NCBI GenBank assembly: GCA_026004655.1 | Contig: BPJO01000019.1 | Span: 1-64,000 of the forward strand | DNA from: Phycisphaerae bacterium | GTDB taxonomy: Bacteria; Planctomycetota; Phycisphaerae; Tepidisphaerales; Tepidisphaeraceae | DNA: 64,000 bases | Direction of reading: 5' to 3' | Shown: piece by piece, positions 1-7,950 of the stretch | How the letters are laid out: each line of letters opens with the position of its first letter | Position numbering within the stretch: position 1 is the first letter of the stretch | Notes under the pieces: model-generated | The model's database searches: none | Seen by the model: only the letters and a program-made list of their open reading frames with translations | Told to the model about the DNA's origin: nothing | Position numbers and translations under genes: made by a program

Positions 1-114
1 AGGAATATTGATCAGTAAAATGCAGAAACCGACCAAGCTGGATATCGTTCCTCCAGCTGCAAGGATGCCGAACCAGAGTTTTAATCCCGAGCGTCGTACC
101 ATAAACCTCGTCAT
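1..114 (-). CDS. Partial membrane protein, N-terminal fragment (runs off left edge)
   Basis: An open frame starts at an ATG at 114 and continues through the left edge of the window without a stop. The 38 visible residues are a basic N-terminus (MTRFMVRRSGLKLWFG) followed by one hydrophobic segment (roughly residues 14-37), so this looks like the start of a membrane or exported protein. A weak GGGAT lies just upstream and a good TATAAT box lies at 152-157 on the same strand, about 38 bases before the start. A second, overlapping frame from 118 is also open but lacks membrane character. The fragment is too short to assign a function. Confidence 0.45.
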   Translation of the reverse strand, partial: MTRFMVRRSGLKLWFGILAAGGTISSLVGFCILLINIP

Positions 115-151
115 ACATTGATCCCGTCTAATCATCGGACAATTTAATCCT

Positions 152-157
152 ATTATA
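152..157 (-). promoter_or_regulatory. -10 box TATAAT for the left-edge gene
   Basis: Consensus TATAAT reading leftwards, placed about 38 bases before the ATG at 114. No convincing -35 box is visible at 16-18 bases. The surrounding stretch 115-347 holds no gene. Its only other structure is a small hairpin, TGCGAC-gttat-GTCGCA at 249-265, with no T-run on either strand. Confidence 0.4.
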
Positions 158-347
158 CAATGGATCCGCCTCAGGCCGATTTCATATCTCAAAGAGATTC
201 CTGTGAAATTGGTAATAAACAGGGTTTTACTGAAAAATGGTCCGAGACTGCGACGTTATGTCGCACAAAAAGAAATCATTTCATCCATGGCGAGTGATTT
301 CGGATATCGGAAACATTAAAAGTAAGGACGACTGATCCGAAGAGAGC

Positions 348-1178
348 TTACAACGGGACGGAAGGATTTTTTTCTCGGACTCGATCGCGATACCGTGACA
401 GTACTCGGTCTACCAGACCGGGCATGAGGGTTCCAAAACCTACTACAATTCGTGCGGCTTGACTAGGCCAAACTTCAGGACGAGGACGTCGAATTGCCTC
501 GATCATCCGTCGAGCGACATGCTCGACCGATTGCGTCATCCGAGATCGGTCCTCTTGAGGGAGGACGATCCGGCTACGGGTTTCAGCGGTTCGTCCGAAG
601 TCCGTTTTTGTCATAATCGGGTGAATCGTTGTCACTGCGATTTTGTGAGGTTCTAGTTCGACCCGCATTGCCTCAGCGATGGCCAGTTGGGCGGATTTGG
701 TCCCCGAATACATGCCTAAGAAAGGCACACCGCGTCTTCCACACACGGATGAAACGATCATGATCTGTCCACGCCAGCCGTCACGTTGATCCTGACGGAA
801 CATGAAAGGGGCTGCGGCATAAACCAAATCGGTAGTTCCGAACACGTTCGTTGCAAAAATCTCTCGCGTCTGTTGAGGTGTTGTCTGAACTACCGGATCA
901 TAGATCCCATAACCGGCGTTGGCGACCAGAGTGTCTATTCGACCGAACCGGCGGATTGTCTGCTGAACGATATTCTGACAATCGTTAGGTTCAGAGACAT
1001 CGGCCCGTACCACAAGGTGTTGTCCTCCAAGTTCACGGTTCAATGCTTCCAATCGATCAAGTCGTCGAGCGGCCAAAACCAGATGAGCCTTCTGCTCATA
1101 CAATGATCTTGCAAGCGCAGCCCCGATCCCAGCACTAGCACCGGTAATGACAACTACCATGTCATGAAGGGTCCTCAT
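348..1178 (-). CDS. SDR family NAD(P)-dependent oxidoreductase
   Basis: 276-residue short-chain dehydrogenase/reductase. The N-terminus carries the Rossmann nucleotide-binding motif TGASAGIG (about residues 12-19), followed by the DxxD-type ADVSEP and NAG (ANAGYG) motifs. The catalytic set is the Ser of VSSVCG and YSGTK (Tyr and Lys four apart), as expected for classical SDRs. The C-terminal 40 residues are longer and more basic than in minimal SDRs and resemble DltE/YqjQ-like enzymes, but the substrate cannot be told from sequence. The start at 1178 is preceded by TATGAT with eight bases between, so the mRNA may be leaderless; AAGGG in between could also act as a weak ribosome-binding site. 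It is a single-gene unit, transcribed toward the left edge. Confidence 0.85.
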   Translation of the reverse strand: MRTLHDMVVVITGASAGIGAALARSLYEQKAHLVLAARRLDRLEALNRELGGQHLVVRADVSEPNDCQNIVQQTIRRFGRIDTLVANAGYGIYDPVVQTTPQQTREIFATNVFGTTDLVYAAAPFMFRQDQRDGWRGQIMIVSSVCGRRGVPFLGMYSGTKSAQLAIAEAMRVELEPHKIAVTTIHPIMTKTDFGRTAETRSRIVLPQEDRSRMTQSVEHVARRMIEAIRRPRPEVWPSQAARIVVGFGTLMPGLVDRVLSRYRDRVREKNPSVPL

Positions 1179-1186
1179 GAACCCTT

Positions 1187-1192
1187 ATCATA
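1187..1192 (-). promoter_or_regulatory. -10 box TATGAT eight bases before the SDR start
   Basis: TATGAT on the minus strand with 8 bases before the ATG at 1178. It is one of a series of start-proximal -10 boxes in this window that predict leaderless or nearly leaderless transcripts. Confidence 0.45.
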
Positions 1193-1378
1193 AACGAAAA
1201 AGCCCTTTTTGATGAAACTAAACCAAAGACACGAATGATCATCGAATGAAGCTTAGAAACAGGAGCTTAAGAAGGGGGCTGACACTAGAACGTGTCTTTC
1301 AAAGACCACTTTACACGGGAGAATCTCTACGAGCGTTGTTTCGAGAAAACGATGGTGGATCCGAACATCAGACCTTGG

Positions 1379-1411
1379 AAAAAAAAAGATGACGAGAAGG
1401 TTCTCGTCATC
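1379..1411 (-). terminator. Rho-independent terminator after rplQ
   Basis: Perfect 10-bp stem GATGACGAGA / TCTCGTCATC with a 4-base loop, followed on the minus strand by nine T residues. It lies 27 bases past the rplQ stop and closes the rpmJ-rpsM-rpsK-rpoA-rplQ unit. Confidence 0.9.
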
Positions 1412-1437
1412 CCGGGGAGTTTGTTGAGAAGAGAAAC

Positions 1438-2007
1438 TTATTCAGCCTGAGCTTGTTCTGGGGAAGCCTGAGTTTTGGCTTCACTCGATTCGGCTTTTTT
1501 AAGGACTTTTGAAGCAAACTGTTGGCGTTTTTCCTGTCGTTTGCGTCGATGCCCTGTTGACCGGCGGATCGTACCGGTAGGGGTCTTTTGCTCATCCGTA
1601 ATCAACTCGAGTTGTACCAGGTCACCGGCATCGCCAATACGCCATTGAGGCAACTTGATGATACGGGTGTATCCGCCCGGACGTCCCTTATATCGAGGAG
1701 CCACCTCATCAAAAAGTCGTTGAACAACCGTACGGGGATTGCCCTTTTCGTTGAGGATAAACTCCTGCTCTTCGTCCGTCAGACGGCGGTCATTCAAAGC
1801 GGCGATCACACGACGCCGGGCGTTTAGCGTTCCGGTTCGGGCGAGGGTGATGAGTTTTTCGGCAAATCCTTGCACTTCTTTAGCTTTGGGAAGGGTGGTT
1901 TTCACTTTCCCGTGCTCAAAAAGGGATTGAACCAGATTCCGCCGAAGCGCCAAACGGTGTTCGGTATCCCGGCTGAGTTGTCGCCCGCGCATTAAATGTC
2001 TACTCAT
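1438..2007 (-). CDS. rplQ: 50S ribosomal protein L17 with C-terminal extension
   Basis: Ribosomal protein L17 of the large subunit. The start MSRHLMRGRQLSRDTEHR and the LVQSLFEHGKVKTTLPKAKE segment are diagnostic. The core ends near residue 133 (GDAGDLVQLELI), matching the usual length of about 120-130 residues. Some 55 further residues follow, rich in Lys, Arg, Gln, Glu and Ala (residues 134-189), probably an unstructured tail. A GGGAG Shine-Dalgarno lies 6 bases before the ATG. It is the last gene of the ribosomal/RNA polymerase unit, 23 bases after rpoA, and is followed by a strong terminator. Confidence 0.97.
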   Translation of the reverse strand: MSRHLMRGRQLSRDTEHRLALRRNLVQSLFEHGKVKTTLPKAKEVQGFAEKLITLARTGTLNARRRVIAALNDRRLTDEEQEFILNEKGNPRTVVQRLFDEVAPRYKGRPGGYTRIIKLPQWRIGDAGDLVQLELITDEQKTPTGTIRRSTGHRRKRQEKRQQFASKVLKKAESSEAKTQASPEQAQAE

Positions 2008-2030
2008 GACAAACTCCCAATGCTGATGAA

Positions 2031-3176
2031 TTAATTCGAACTTGATTTGTTGTGTTCCGATGAATCACTGGAATAGGCTTGCATGTTCGGAGTTTGACCA
2101 GCGGCCAAAGCGTCCAGATCCATGCCGAGGCTCAATCCCAGATCGGCGAGTCGTCGTTTAACTTCCCGCAGACTGGTTTTGCCGAATGAACGTACTTTCA
2201 GGAGATCGGCGTCGGTTTTCTGAACCAGATCGCGAACCATTTGAATCCTGGCCGACTCCAAACAGTTGTTGGCACGAACGGACAGGTCCAACTCCTGAAT
2301 GGTCATATTCAGCTTGTGCTCCAAGTCCGGGTCGATAACGGGTTTGGCGGTTTCGCGGAGCGTTTCCATGGCGTCATCGGATACCAACTCGGTTCCCAGT
2401 TCAAAGTACTGGACAAACGGATTCAGATGTTTGCGTAAGATCTTGGCTGCTTCAACCAAAGCCATCTCAGCCGAGATCGTACCGTTGGTCCAGATTTCCA
2501 GGATCAATCGGTCATAGTCTGTACGATGTCCGACACGGGCATCTTCGTGAGAGTAACGAACACGCACGACAGGGGAGAAGATCGAGTCGATCGCGATGAC
2601 CCCCAAATCCTGAGGTCCGTCTGTATCGATCTGATTTTCCTGTGCGGTACGATATCCACGTCCCTTGCCGACGGTCAGTTCGATTTCGAACGGAACGTCT
2701 TCGGTGAGTGTCGCAAGGACGTGATCCTTGTTGATGACGGTGATGGAGGGATCTCCCTCGGCCATTCCGGCGGTGACCGGACCGGCTTTGGAAGCGCTGA
2801 TCTTGATGGTTTTAGGTTCATCCGATTCGGATCGAACAACCATTCCTTTGATATTCAAGATAATATCACAGACGTCTTCCAAAACCCCTTTGAGACTGGT
2901 GAACTCATGATCCGCGCCTTTGATACGGACATGGGTGACCGCAGCACCTTCGAGAGAGCTCAGCAGGATCCGTCGGAGGCTGTTGCCCACGGTTGTCCCG
3001 AATCCTCGTTCGAAAGGTTCCACGGTAAACTTCCCATAAGTATCCGTCGAAACTTGGGAATCACGAACCACCCGTGTGGGCAGCTCAAGACCACGCCAGC
3101 GAATACGCATATCAGATCTCCTTGATTGGCCGGGATCGAATTGCGGGAAGTTCCCGCCTCCACCGTTGGAGGCCAT
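2031..3176 (-). CDS. rpoA: DNA-directed RNA polymerase alpha subunit
   Basis: Alpha subunit of RNA polymerase, which dimerises to nucleate assembly. The N-terminal domain is recognisable by FERGFGTTVGNSLRRILLSS and the C-terminal domain by SVRANNCLESARI and LLKVRSFGKTSLREVKRRL, the helix-hairpin-helix region that contacts UP elements and activators. Two starts each have a good Shine-Dalgarno. The long form begins at 3176 (GGGAG, 5-base spacing) and adds a Gly/Asn-rich stretch MASNGGGGNFPQFD. The short form begins at 3110 with MRIRWRGLELP (AAGGAG, 7-base spacing), which is the usual start in this phylum. The long form is listed, but the short one may be the main product (359 residues). rpsD, often found between rpsK and rpoA, is absent here. 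Confidence 0.97.
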   Translation of the reverse strand: MASNGGGGNFPQFDPGQSRRSDMRIRWRGLELPTRVVRDSQVSTDTYGKFTVEPFERGFGTTVGNSLRRILLSSLEGAAVTHVRIKGADHEFTSLKGVLEDVCDIILNIKGMVVRSESDEPKTIKISASKAGPVTAGMAEGDPSITVINKDHVLATLTEDVPFEIELTVGKGRGYRTAQENQIDTDGPQDLGVIAIDSIFSPVVRVRYSHEDARVGHRTDYDRLILEIWTNGTISAEMALVEAAKILRKHLNPFVQYFELGTELVSDDAMETLRETAKPVIDPDLEHKLNMTIQELDLSVRANNCLESARIQMVRDLVQKTDADLLKVRSFGKTSLREVKRRLADLGLSLGMDLDALAAGQTPNMQAYSSDSSEHNKSSSN

Positions 3177-3280
3177 CTGTACTCCCGCCTCGTCGAACCA
3201 GGCTGATTTAATTCATGAAGTTCTTGTTTAACTTAAATTGGATCAGGTCACATTTTTTCAGACGAACGGACCCAACGACA

Positions 3281-3685
3281 TCAGACACGACGCTTTTTGG
3301 GAGGTCGGCAACCGTTGTGGGGCAGTGGGGTAACATCCTCAATCGAGTTGACCCGCAACCCCGCGTGTTGCAGGTTGAGAATCGCCTGTTCACGCCCGGC
3401 ACCCGGACCTTTGACCCGAACTTCGACTTCTTGAAGTCCGGCTTTGCGTGCTTCGGTGGCGGCTTTATCCGCAGCCCGACCCGCAGCAAAGGGGGTGCTC
3501 TTTCTTGCACCCTTAAAACCGACACACCCGGCCGAGGCCCATGAAATCGTCTCACCGTTCGTATCCGTAATGGTAACGATCGTGTTGTTGAAGGTCGCCT
3601 TGATAAAGGCAATCCCCTTGGTCACACCTTTACGAACTTTCTTTGATTTACCCGATTTTGCGCCTGATTTTGCTTCTGTGGCCAT
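3281..3685 (-). CDS. rpsK: 30S ribosomal protein S11
   Basis: Ribosomal protein S11 of the small-subunit platform, 134 residues, usual length. [29 protein letters not shown] and [12 protein letters not shown] are diagnostic, and the C-terminus ends in the conserved [12 protein letters not shown] short Lys/Ser/Gly-rich N-terminal lead of about 15 residues precedes the fold. A GAGG Shine-Dalgarno sits 4 bases before the ATG. It lies between rpsM and rpoA in the ribosomal unit. Confidence 0.98.
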   Translation of the reverse strand: MATEAKSGAKSGKSKKVRKGVTKGIAFIKATFNNTIVTITDTNGETISWASAGCVGFKGARKSTPFAAGRAADKAATEARKAGLQEVEVRVKGPGAGREQAILNLQHAGLRVNSIEDVTPLPHNGCRPPKKRRV

Positions 3686-3797
3686 TTATCCTCACTTGCG
3701 GATCCACAAACCAAAGGTTCTACCCGCTATAACCCTGTCTGATCAAAACAGACCGAACTGATTTGTAAAGATTGACTAAATAACGACTTACGTTTTA

Positions 3798-4184
3798 TTA
3801 CTTGCCAAGCTCTTTCACGCCCTTCTTGCCCGCAACGGTTTTTCGTGGTCCTTTGCGTGTACGGGCATTGGAACGGGTCCGTTGACCTCGCACCGGGAGG
3901 GAACGACGATGACGGTTTCCTCGATAGCTCTGAATCTCCTTCAGACGGGCGATATTTTGTTGCTGAATCCGACGAAGGGCCCCTTCAACCAGGTAGCTGC
4001 GATCGATGATCGTGACGATTTTTGACAATTCCTCTTCGGTCAAATCCTTGGCACGCTTTTCCGGATCAATACCGGCTTCTTTGAGGATTTCCATCGCGTT
4101 GGTCGGACCGATGCCGTACAAGTAACGCAACGAAATCTTGATCTTTTTCTCGTTAGGAATATCGATACCAGCAATACGGGGCAT
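3798..4184 (-). CDS. rpsM: 30S ribosomal protein S13
   Basis: Ribosomal protein S13 of the small-subunit head, 128 residues. [15 protein letters not shown], the helix-two-turn-helix [12 protein letters not shown] and the C-terminal [19 protein letters not shown] are diagnostic; the last contacts tRNA in the P site. A GGAG lies 11 bases before the ATG. It follows rpmJ and precedes rpsK, the standard alpha-operon order. Confidence 0.98.
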   Translation of the reverse strand: MPRIAGIDIPNEKKIKISLRYLYGIGPTNAMEILKEAGIDPEKRAKDLTEEELSKIVTIIDRSYLVEGALRRIQQQNIARLKEIQSYRGNRHRRSLPVRGQRTRSNARTRKGPRKTVAGKKGVKELGK

Positions 4185-4223
4185 GATGCGCTTGCTCCAG
4201 TTATAATCCTCGTGGCGAAAGCA

Positions 4224-4337
4224 TTAACCTTGCTTTTGTTTGTGTTTCGGATTCGTACAAATTACCCGCACGACGTTCTTCCGACGAACGACCTTGCAGT
4301 GTTCACAGATTCTCTTGACGCTCGAACGCACTTTCAT
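4224..4337 (-). CDS. rpmJ: 50S ribosomal protein L36
   Basis: 37-residue ribosomal protein L36. It begins [15 protein letters not shown] and has the zinc-binding pattern CEHC...C...H (Cys11, Cys14, Cys27, His32), so this is the zinc-containing form. AGGTG lies 4 bases before the ATG. It is the first gene of the rpmJ-rpsM-rpsK-rpoA-rplQ unit. infA, map and secY, which commonly precede rpmJ, are not present upstream here. Confidence 0.95.
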   Translation of the reverse strand: MKVRSSVKRICEHCKVVRRKNVVRVICTNPKHKQKQG

Positions 4338-4369
4338 AACACACCTGTCTCAGTTTAAGGGAATCGAAC

Positions 4370-4397
4370 ATTCTAATTCCTATTTTCAGGTTGACAA
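4370..4397 (-). promoter_or_regulatory. Sigma70-type promoter of the rpmJ-rplQ unit
   Basis: Minus-strand -35 TTGTCA (4397-4392), 16-base spacer and -10 TAGAAT (4375-4370). The predicted start gives a leader of roughly 25 bases before rpmJ, which has its own Shine-Dalgarno. The location fits rpmJ being the head of the operon. Confidence 0.6.
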
Positions 4398-4643
4398 GTC
4401 CTCTGACAGGATTCTGTGAATCATCGTGAAAAAATTGCCCGGTGCTCTGCTGGCGGAGTTGGCATCATCAGGTGGGAGGAAAAGGGAGGGCAATCCTTGG
4501 AATGGCGTAAGTATTTATATTTCAATATTTTACGTTGTATGGCGGGTTCTTACCGTCAGAGTGGTCGGCCAATCTTTGGTCTGACTCCCGATTCAACTTT
4601 TTAGGTGTGCCCCGTTCTCCCTAGCCGACCCTTCCTCACCGAA
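4398..4643. other. Intergenic region, AT-rich, no recognised gene
   Basis: About 250 bases between the ribosomal promoter and a small minus-strand ORF. A plus-strand ORF of 62 codons (4416-4604) has no recognisable domain and I do not call it. The centre (about 4505-4535) is AT-rich with a loose CGTAA...TTACG inverted repeat. The right end (4617-4660, minus strand) resembles the conserved 3' part of a bacterial group II intron, discussed under findings. Confidence 0.5.
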
Positions 4644-4862
4644 CTACACGTCCGGCTCGGATATTTGAACGACGAAAGAACGGTGAGATTGGTTATCCGA
4701 GCGAGAACGGAATTGCTCAAGCTCCGACGTTTCTTGCTGTCTTACCAAATGAACCAATTCAGCAGCTCGGGTTTTTTCCAACCAATTCGGATCCAGCAGA
4801 GACAACACATCGACCGATTTGAATCGATCCTGATAATTCTGTGGAGTCGATTGGGCTTTCAT
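4644..4862 (-). CDS. Small hypothetical protein
   Basis: Open frame of 72 residues from an ATG with an excellent Shine-Dalgarno (GGAGGT, 6-base spacing), which is why the inner Met is chosen over the one at 4877. The protein is hydrophilic and mostly helical in character (NWLEKTRAAELVHLVRQQET), rich in Gln, Ser and Arg, with no signal peptide, membrane segment or recognised motif. Its 3' end overlaps the group-II-intron-like motif. It lies alone between the ribosomal unit and the divergent ABC transporter. Reality as a gene rests only on the ribosome-binding site and length. Confidence 0.45.
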   Translation of the reverse strand: MKAQSTPQNYQDRFKSVDVLSLLDPNWLEKTRAAELVHLVRQQETSELEQFRSRSDNQSHRSFVVQISEPDV

Positions 4863-5016
4863 AGACGAAACCTCCATGTAGTGAGGGATATGATGCCGGC
4901 TGTGCGCTAGTCGGGACTAAAAGTTGCGTGAAAACGAATTTATTCTTCAGGTAAGAATTTGTTGATGATTGGTTAAATCGAGAGAGAGGGGGCATGAGAT
5001 TTGGGTGCTCTGACGA

Positions 5017-5022
5017 TACACT
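5017..5022 (+). promoter_or_regulatory. -10 box TACACT before the iron ABC operon
   Basis: TACACT with 8 bases before the ATG at 5031. It lies within TGACGATACACTTTC, a 15-base sequence found identically, at almost the same distance from the start codon, before the lipoprotein gene at 9708. Confidence 0.5.
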
Positions 5023-5030
5023 TTCACCCC

Positions 5031-6113
5031 ATGATTCCCGTTCGGCTTGAGCACGTTACAAAAAAGTTCGGATCACAAATAGCCTTGGATGATGTTTCCC
5101 TGACTATCCAAGCCGGAGAAGTGTTTTTTCTGTTAGGTCCCAGCGGTTGTGGGAAATCGACCCTTCTACGATTAATAGCGGGTCTTCACCAGCCGACGTC
5201 GGGTCGGATTTATTTCGGGGATCGGGATGTGACGTCGATCGGGACCGAGCACCGCAACGCGGTGATGTGTTTTCAGAGTTATGCGTTGTGGCCTCATATG
5301 GATGCCCGACAGAATATCCGATTCGGGTTGGAGATCCGCAAGATCGACCGAACGGAAGCGGACCGTCGTGTCGAGCAGGTCATTCAACTTGTCCAACTCG
5401 GTCCGTTCGCCCACAAAAAACCAAATGAAATGTCAGGCGGTCAGCAACAACGGGTGGCTTTGGCGCGGGCTCTGGTGGTTAAACCCGATTGTTTGCTCCT
5501 AGACGAACCTCTATCGAATCTCGATGCCAAGCTCCGATTAGAAATGCGCACCGAGATCCGCCGGATCTGTCGTGCTAGTGGTTTGACAGCCATTTATGTG
5601 ACCCACGATCAAAAAGAGGCTTTGAGCATCGCAGACCGGATGGCGGTCCTGAACTTCGGAAAAATCGAGCAGATCGGTCGCCCGCAGGAACTTTACCTCA
5701 AACCCCGGAATCGATTTGTTGCTCATTTCATGGGTGAAACCAATTTTATCGATGGGATCGTCCGGGGGATGAAAGATTCTCTGATCGAAGTTCAAACGTC
5801 GGTCGGTAATATCCTAGCAGGGTATTGCCCGGAACCGATTCAATCGGGGGATCGGGTCGTGGTGTCCGTGCGTCCAGAGACCATTCGTTTCGGACCTGCT
5901 CCCAGCCATTCATCTTTGAATGCGTTTGCCGCTTCAGTCCATGACACGATTTATCTTGGGGAAATGGCCCAGCACGTGGTGAGCCTCGGGACCGGACCGT
6001 CGTTGGAGCTTAAGGCCTTTGAACTAAACCCCAAACGTGTCGCCCGGGACGGAGCGGTCGAACAAACCACTATCCGGATCGATCCTGAGGATGTGGTGGT
6101 CTTGAAAAACTGA
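5031..6113 (+). CDS. ABC transporter ATP-binding protein, ferric iron/polyamine type
   Basis: 360-residue cytoplasmic ATPase subunit of an importer. Walker A GPSGCGKST (about 36-44), signature MSGGQQQRVALARAL, Walker B LLLDEPLSNLDAKLR and the switch His in YVTHDQKEAL are all intact. The C-terminal third is a TOBE-type domain (MGETNFIDGIV...VVSVRPETIRF), placing it in the FbpC/PotA group. The start chosen is ATG 5031 because MIPVRLEHV matches the family N-terminus and a -10 box lies 8 bases upstream; a TTG at 5001 would add ten residues. It is followed at 15 bases by the solute-binding protein and then by a permease, a complete importer operon. Confidence 0.9.
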   Translation: MIPVRLEHVTKKFGSQIALDDVSLTIQAGEVFFLLGPSGCGKSTLLRLIAGLHQPTSGRIYFGDRDVTSIGTEHRNAVMCFQSYALWPHMDARQNIRFGLEIRKIDRTEADRRVEQVIQLVQLGPFAHKKPNEMSGGQQQRVALARALVVKPDCLLLDEPLSNLDAKLRLEMRTEIRRICRASGLTAIYVTHDQKEALSIADRMAVLNFGKIEQIGRPQELYLKPRNRFVAHFMGETNFIDGIVRGMKDSLIEVQTSVGNILAGYCPEPIQSGDRVVVSVRPETIRFGPAPSHSSLNAFAASVHDTIYLGEMAQHVVSLGTGPSLELKAFELNPKRVARDGAVEQTTIRIDPEDVVVLKN

Positions 6114-6128
6114 TCGATTGAGGCCGAC

Positions 6129-7898
6129 ATGTATAAAACCGTCTCGATCCTTGTTCTCCTGTTGCTCATCGTGGCACTTCCGTTTGTGTTCCGTCAGCCA
6201 CCACCGCAGGGGGATTGGAAACCGGGTGACCCGGTCATTGTGATTGTCACCCCTCATAACGAAGCGATCCGTTACGAGTTTGCCCAAGCCTTTTCCCGGT
6301 GGCATCAAAAAAAATACGGCACACCTGTCAAAATTGATTGGCGTAACATCGGGGGAACCAGTGAAATCAGCCGATATCTCACCGGTCAATACACCGACAG
6401 CGCACGCGCGTGGTGGCGTAACCAGGGAAAAACCTGGCCTAGTCAGGCCACCGAAGAGTTGACTCGTCCCACTCCGACGACCCCCGAAGTGGCAGAAGTG
6501 CATCAAGCTTACCGCAAAACCGATCTGCCGGACCAGATCACCTGCGGGATCGATCTGTTTTTTGGGGGTGGGGAGTTCGACCACTCGTCCGCTTTTCGGG
6601 CTGGATTCACCGTTCCGGTGCAGGATCTTTTGCCTGATACACTGTTTCAAGAGGATGGTGTGGTGATGATCCCGGAAAAAGTCTCCGGAGAGGTCTGGCG
6701 TACTGTATCAATGATGGGAAATGTCGTCAGCACCTTCGGGATCATATACAACATCGATCGTCTGAAGGATCTGGGTATTTCCACCCCCCCGATACAATGG
6801 AAGGATCTGGCCGATTTTCGTTACTTTCGTCAGGTAGGATTGGCAGATCCGACCAAAAGCGGCTCGATTGCCAAAGCATTTGAAATGTTAGTCCATCAGC
6901 AAATTCACGAATCGGTGAAACAGGCAGGATATACCGATGAGCAGATCGCAGCCAATGAAAAACGGATCGATGCCTACATCAAAGACCAAGGCAAATCCTA
7001 CCGCAGGGGGGATGTCCCTGCTGACTTAGTTGATTATCAAAAAGCCATTGAAGTCGGGTTCGAAAAAGGTTTGTACCTGATTCAGCAGATCGGGGCCAAC
7101 GCGCGGTATTTCACGGATTCTGCCAGCAAGGTTCCGATCGATGTCAGCATGGGAGATGCTGCGGTGGGAATGGCGATTGATTTTTACGGGCGTTATCAGG
7201 CAGAGGTGTCACGTGGCTCTGACGGAACAGAGCGGATGAAGTTTGTCACGCCGGTAGGGGGCACGAGTGTTTCGTGTGATCCGATCTCATTACTGCGAGG
7301 GGCCGGAGGGCACGCGCCAAAGGATAAACAGGCCGAAACCCGCCAGGTGGCGATTCGTTTCATCGAGTTCGTGCTCAGCGAAGAAGGTCAACAACTCTGG
7401 TGCTATAAACCGGGGACCCGAAATCAACAAGGGGAACTGATCGGACCGGAAAAATACGCACTTCGACGACTGCCCATCCGTCGAAGTTTTTATCCTTCGA
7501 CTCAACCGTCACTCCAGACCCGGCACCTCGAACACCTGTCTCATTCGGCCGATCCGCTGGACGACCCGCGGATCGATCCATACCAGGTTTCGCAACAGTT
7601 TGTTTATTATCGTCGTTGGACTGGAGAACATTTTTCGGTCCTGCGTGATATCGTTCGTGCCATGTGCCTCGACAGTGCAGAAGAACTAAAGTCTGCGTGG
7701 CAACGGTTCCATCAGCGGTATTCGTCCAACGGAGAGTCGTTCGGTTTTTTACCCACGGTTCAGTTGAACGGAAAAGAGGGTCTGAAAGAAGTGCCTTTAA
7801 ACTGGCGAACCGCGCCGGACATTCCCAAACAGTACGAAAAAATCGAGTACATGCGTGAATGGGTCCGAGCTTTCCGAGAGGGGTATAGGAAATATTAA
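6129..7898 (+). CDS. Extracellular solute-binding protein, probable ferric iron type
   Basis: 589-residue binding protein of the ABC importer. It begins with a single hydrophobic segment (residues 5-22, VSILVLLLLIVALPFVF) that is an uncleaved anchor or a Sec signal; no lipobox Cys is present. The mature part starts with VIVIVTPHNEAIRYEFAQAF, typical of family 1 iron-binding proteins. The segment MGDAAVGMAIDFYGRY and the FIEFVLSEEGQQLW motif support that family. It is much longer than FbpA (about 340 residues), with an insertion near 290-350 and a C-terminal extension of about 100 residues. Substrate iron is inferred from the cassette type. TGAGG precedes the ATG. Confidence 0.8.
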   Translation: MYKTVSILVLLLLIVALPFVFRQPPPQGDWKPGDPVIVIVTPHNEAIRYEFAQAFSRWHQKKYGTPVKIDWRNIGGTSEISRYLTGQYTDSARAWWRNQGKTWPSQATEELTRPTPTTPEVAEVHQAYRKTDLPDQITCGIDLFFGGGEFDHSSAFRAGFTVPVQDLLPDTLFQEDGVVMIPEKVSGEVWRTVSMMGNVVSTFGIIYNIDRLKDLGISTPPIQWKDLADFRYFRQVGLADPTKSGSIAKAFEMLVHQQIHESVKQAGYTDEQIAANEKRIDAYIKDQGKSYRRGDVPADLVDYQKAIEVGFEKGLYLIQQIGANARYFTDSASKVPIDVSMGDAAVGMAIDFYGRYQAEVSRGSDGTERMKFVTPVGGTSVSCDPISLLRGAGGHAPKDKQAETRQVAIRFIEFVLSEEGQQLWCYKPGTRNQQGELIGPEKYALRRLPIRRSFYPSTQPSLQTRHLEHLSHSADPLDDPRIDPYQVSQQFVYYRRWTGEHFSVLRDIVRAMCLDSAEELKSAWQRFHQRYSSNGESFGFLPTVQLNGKEGLKEVPLNWRTAPDIPKQYEKIEYMREWVRAFREGYRKY

Positions 7899-7950
7899 CA
7901 TCGAGCCACAGGTATGAGCAGGGTCGCGGGAGTTTTCCTGCGAAAACGAC

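Noticed and set aside
249..265. Hairpin TGCGAC-gttat-GTCGCA as a terminator
   Set aside because: Only 6 bp and no T-run on either strand.
2526..3125. 199-codon open frame on the plus strand inside rpoA
   Set aside because: Antisense shadow of rpoA; no ribosome-binding site and no known family. Low-stop opposite frames are common in this sequence.
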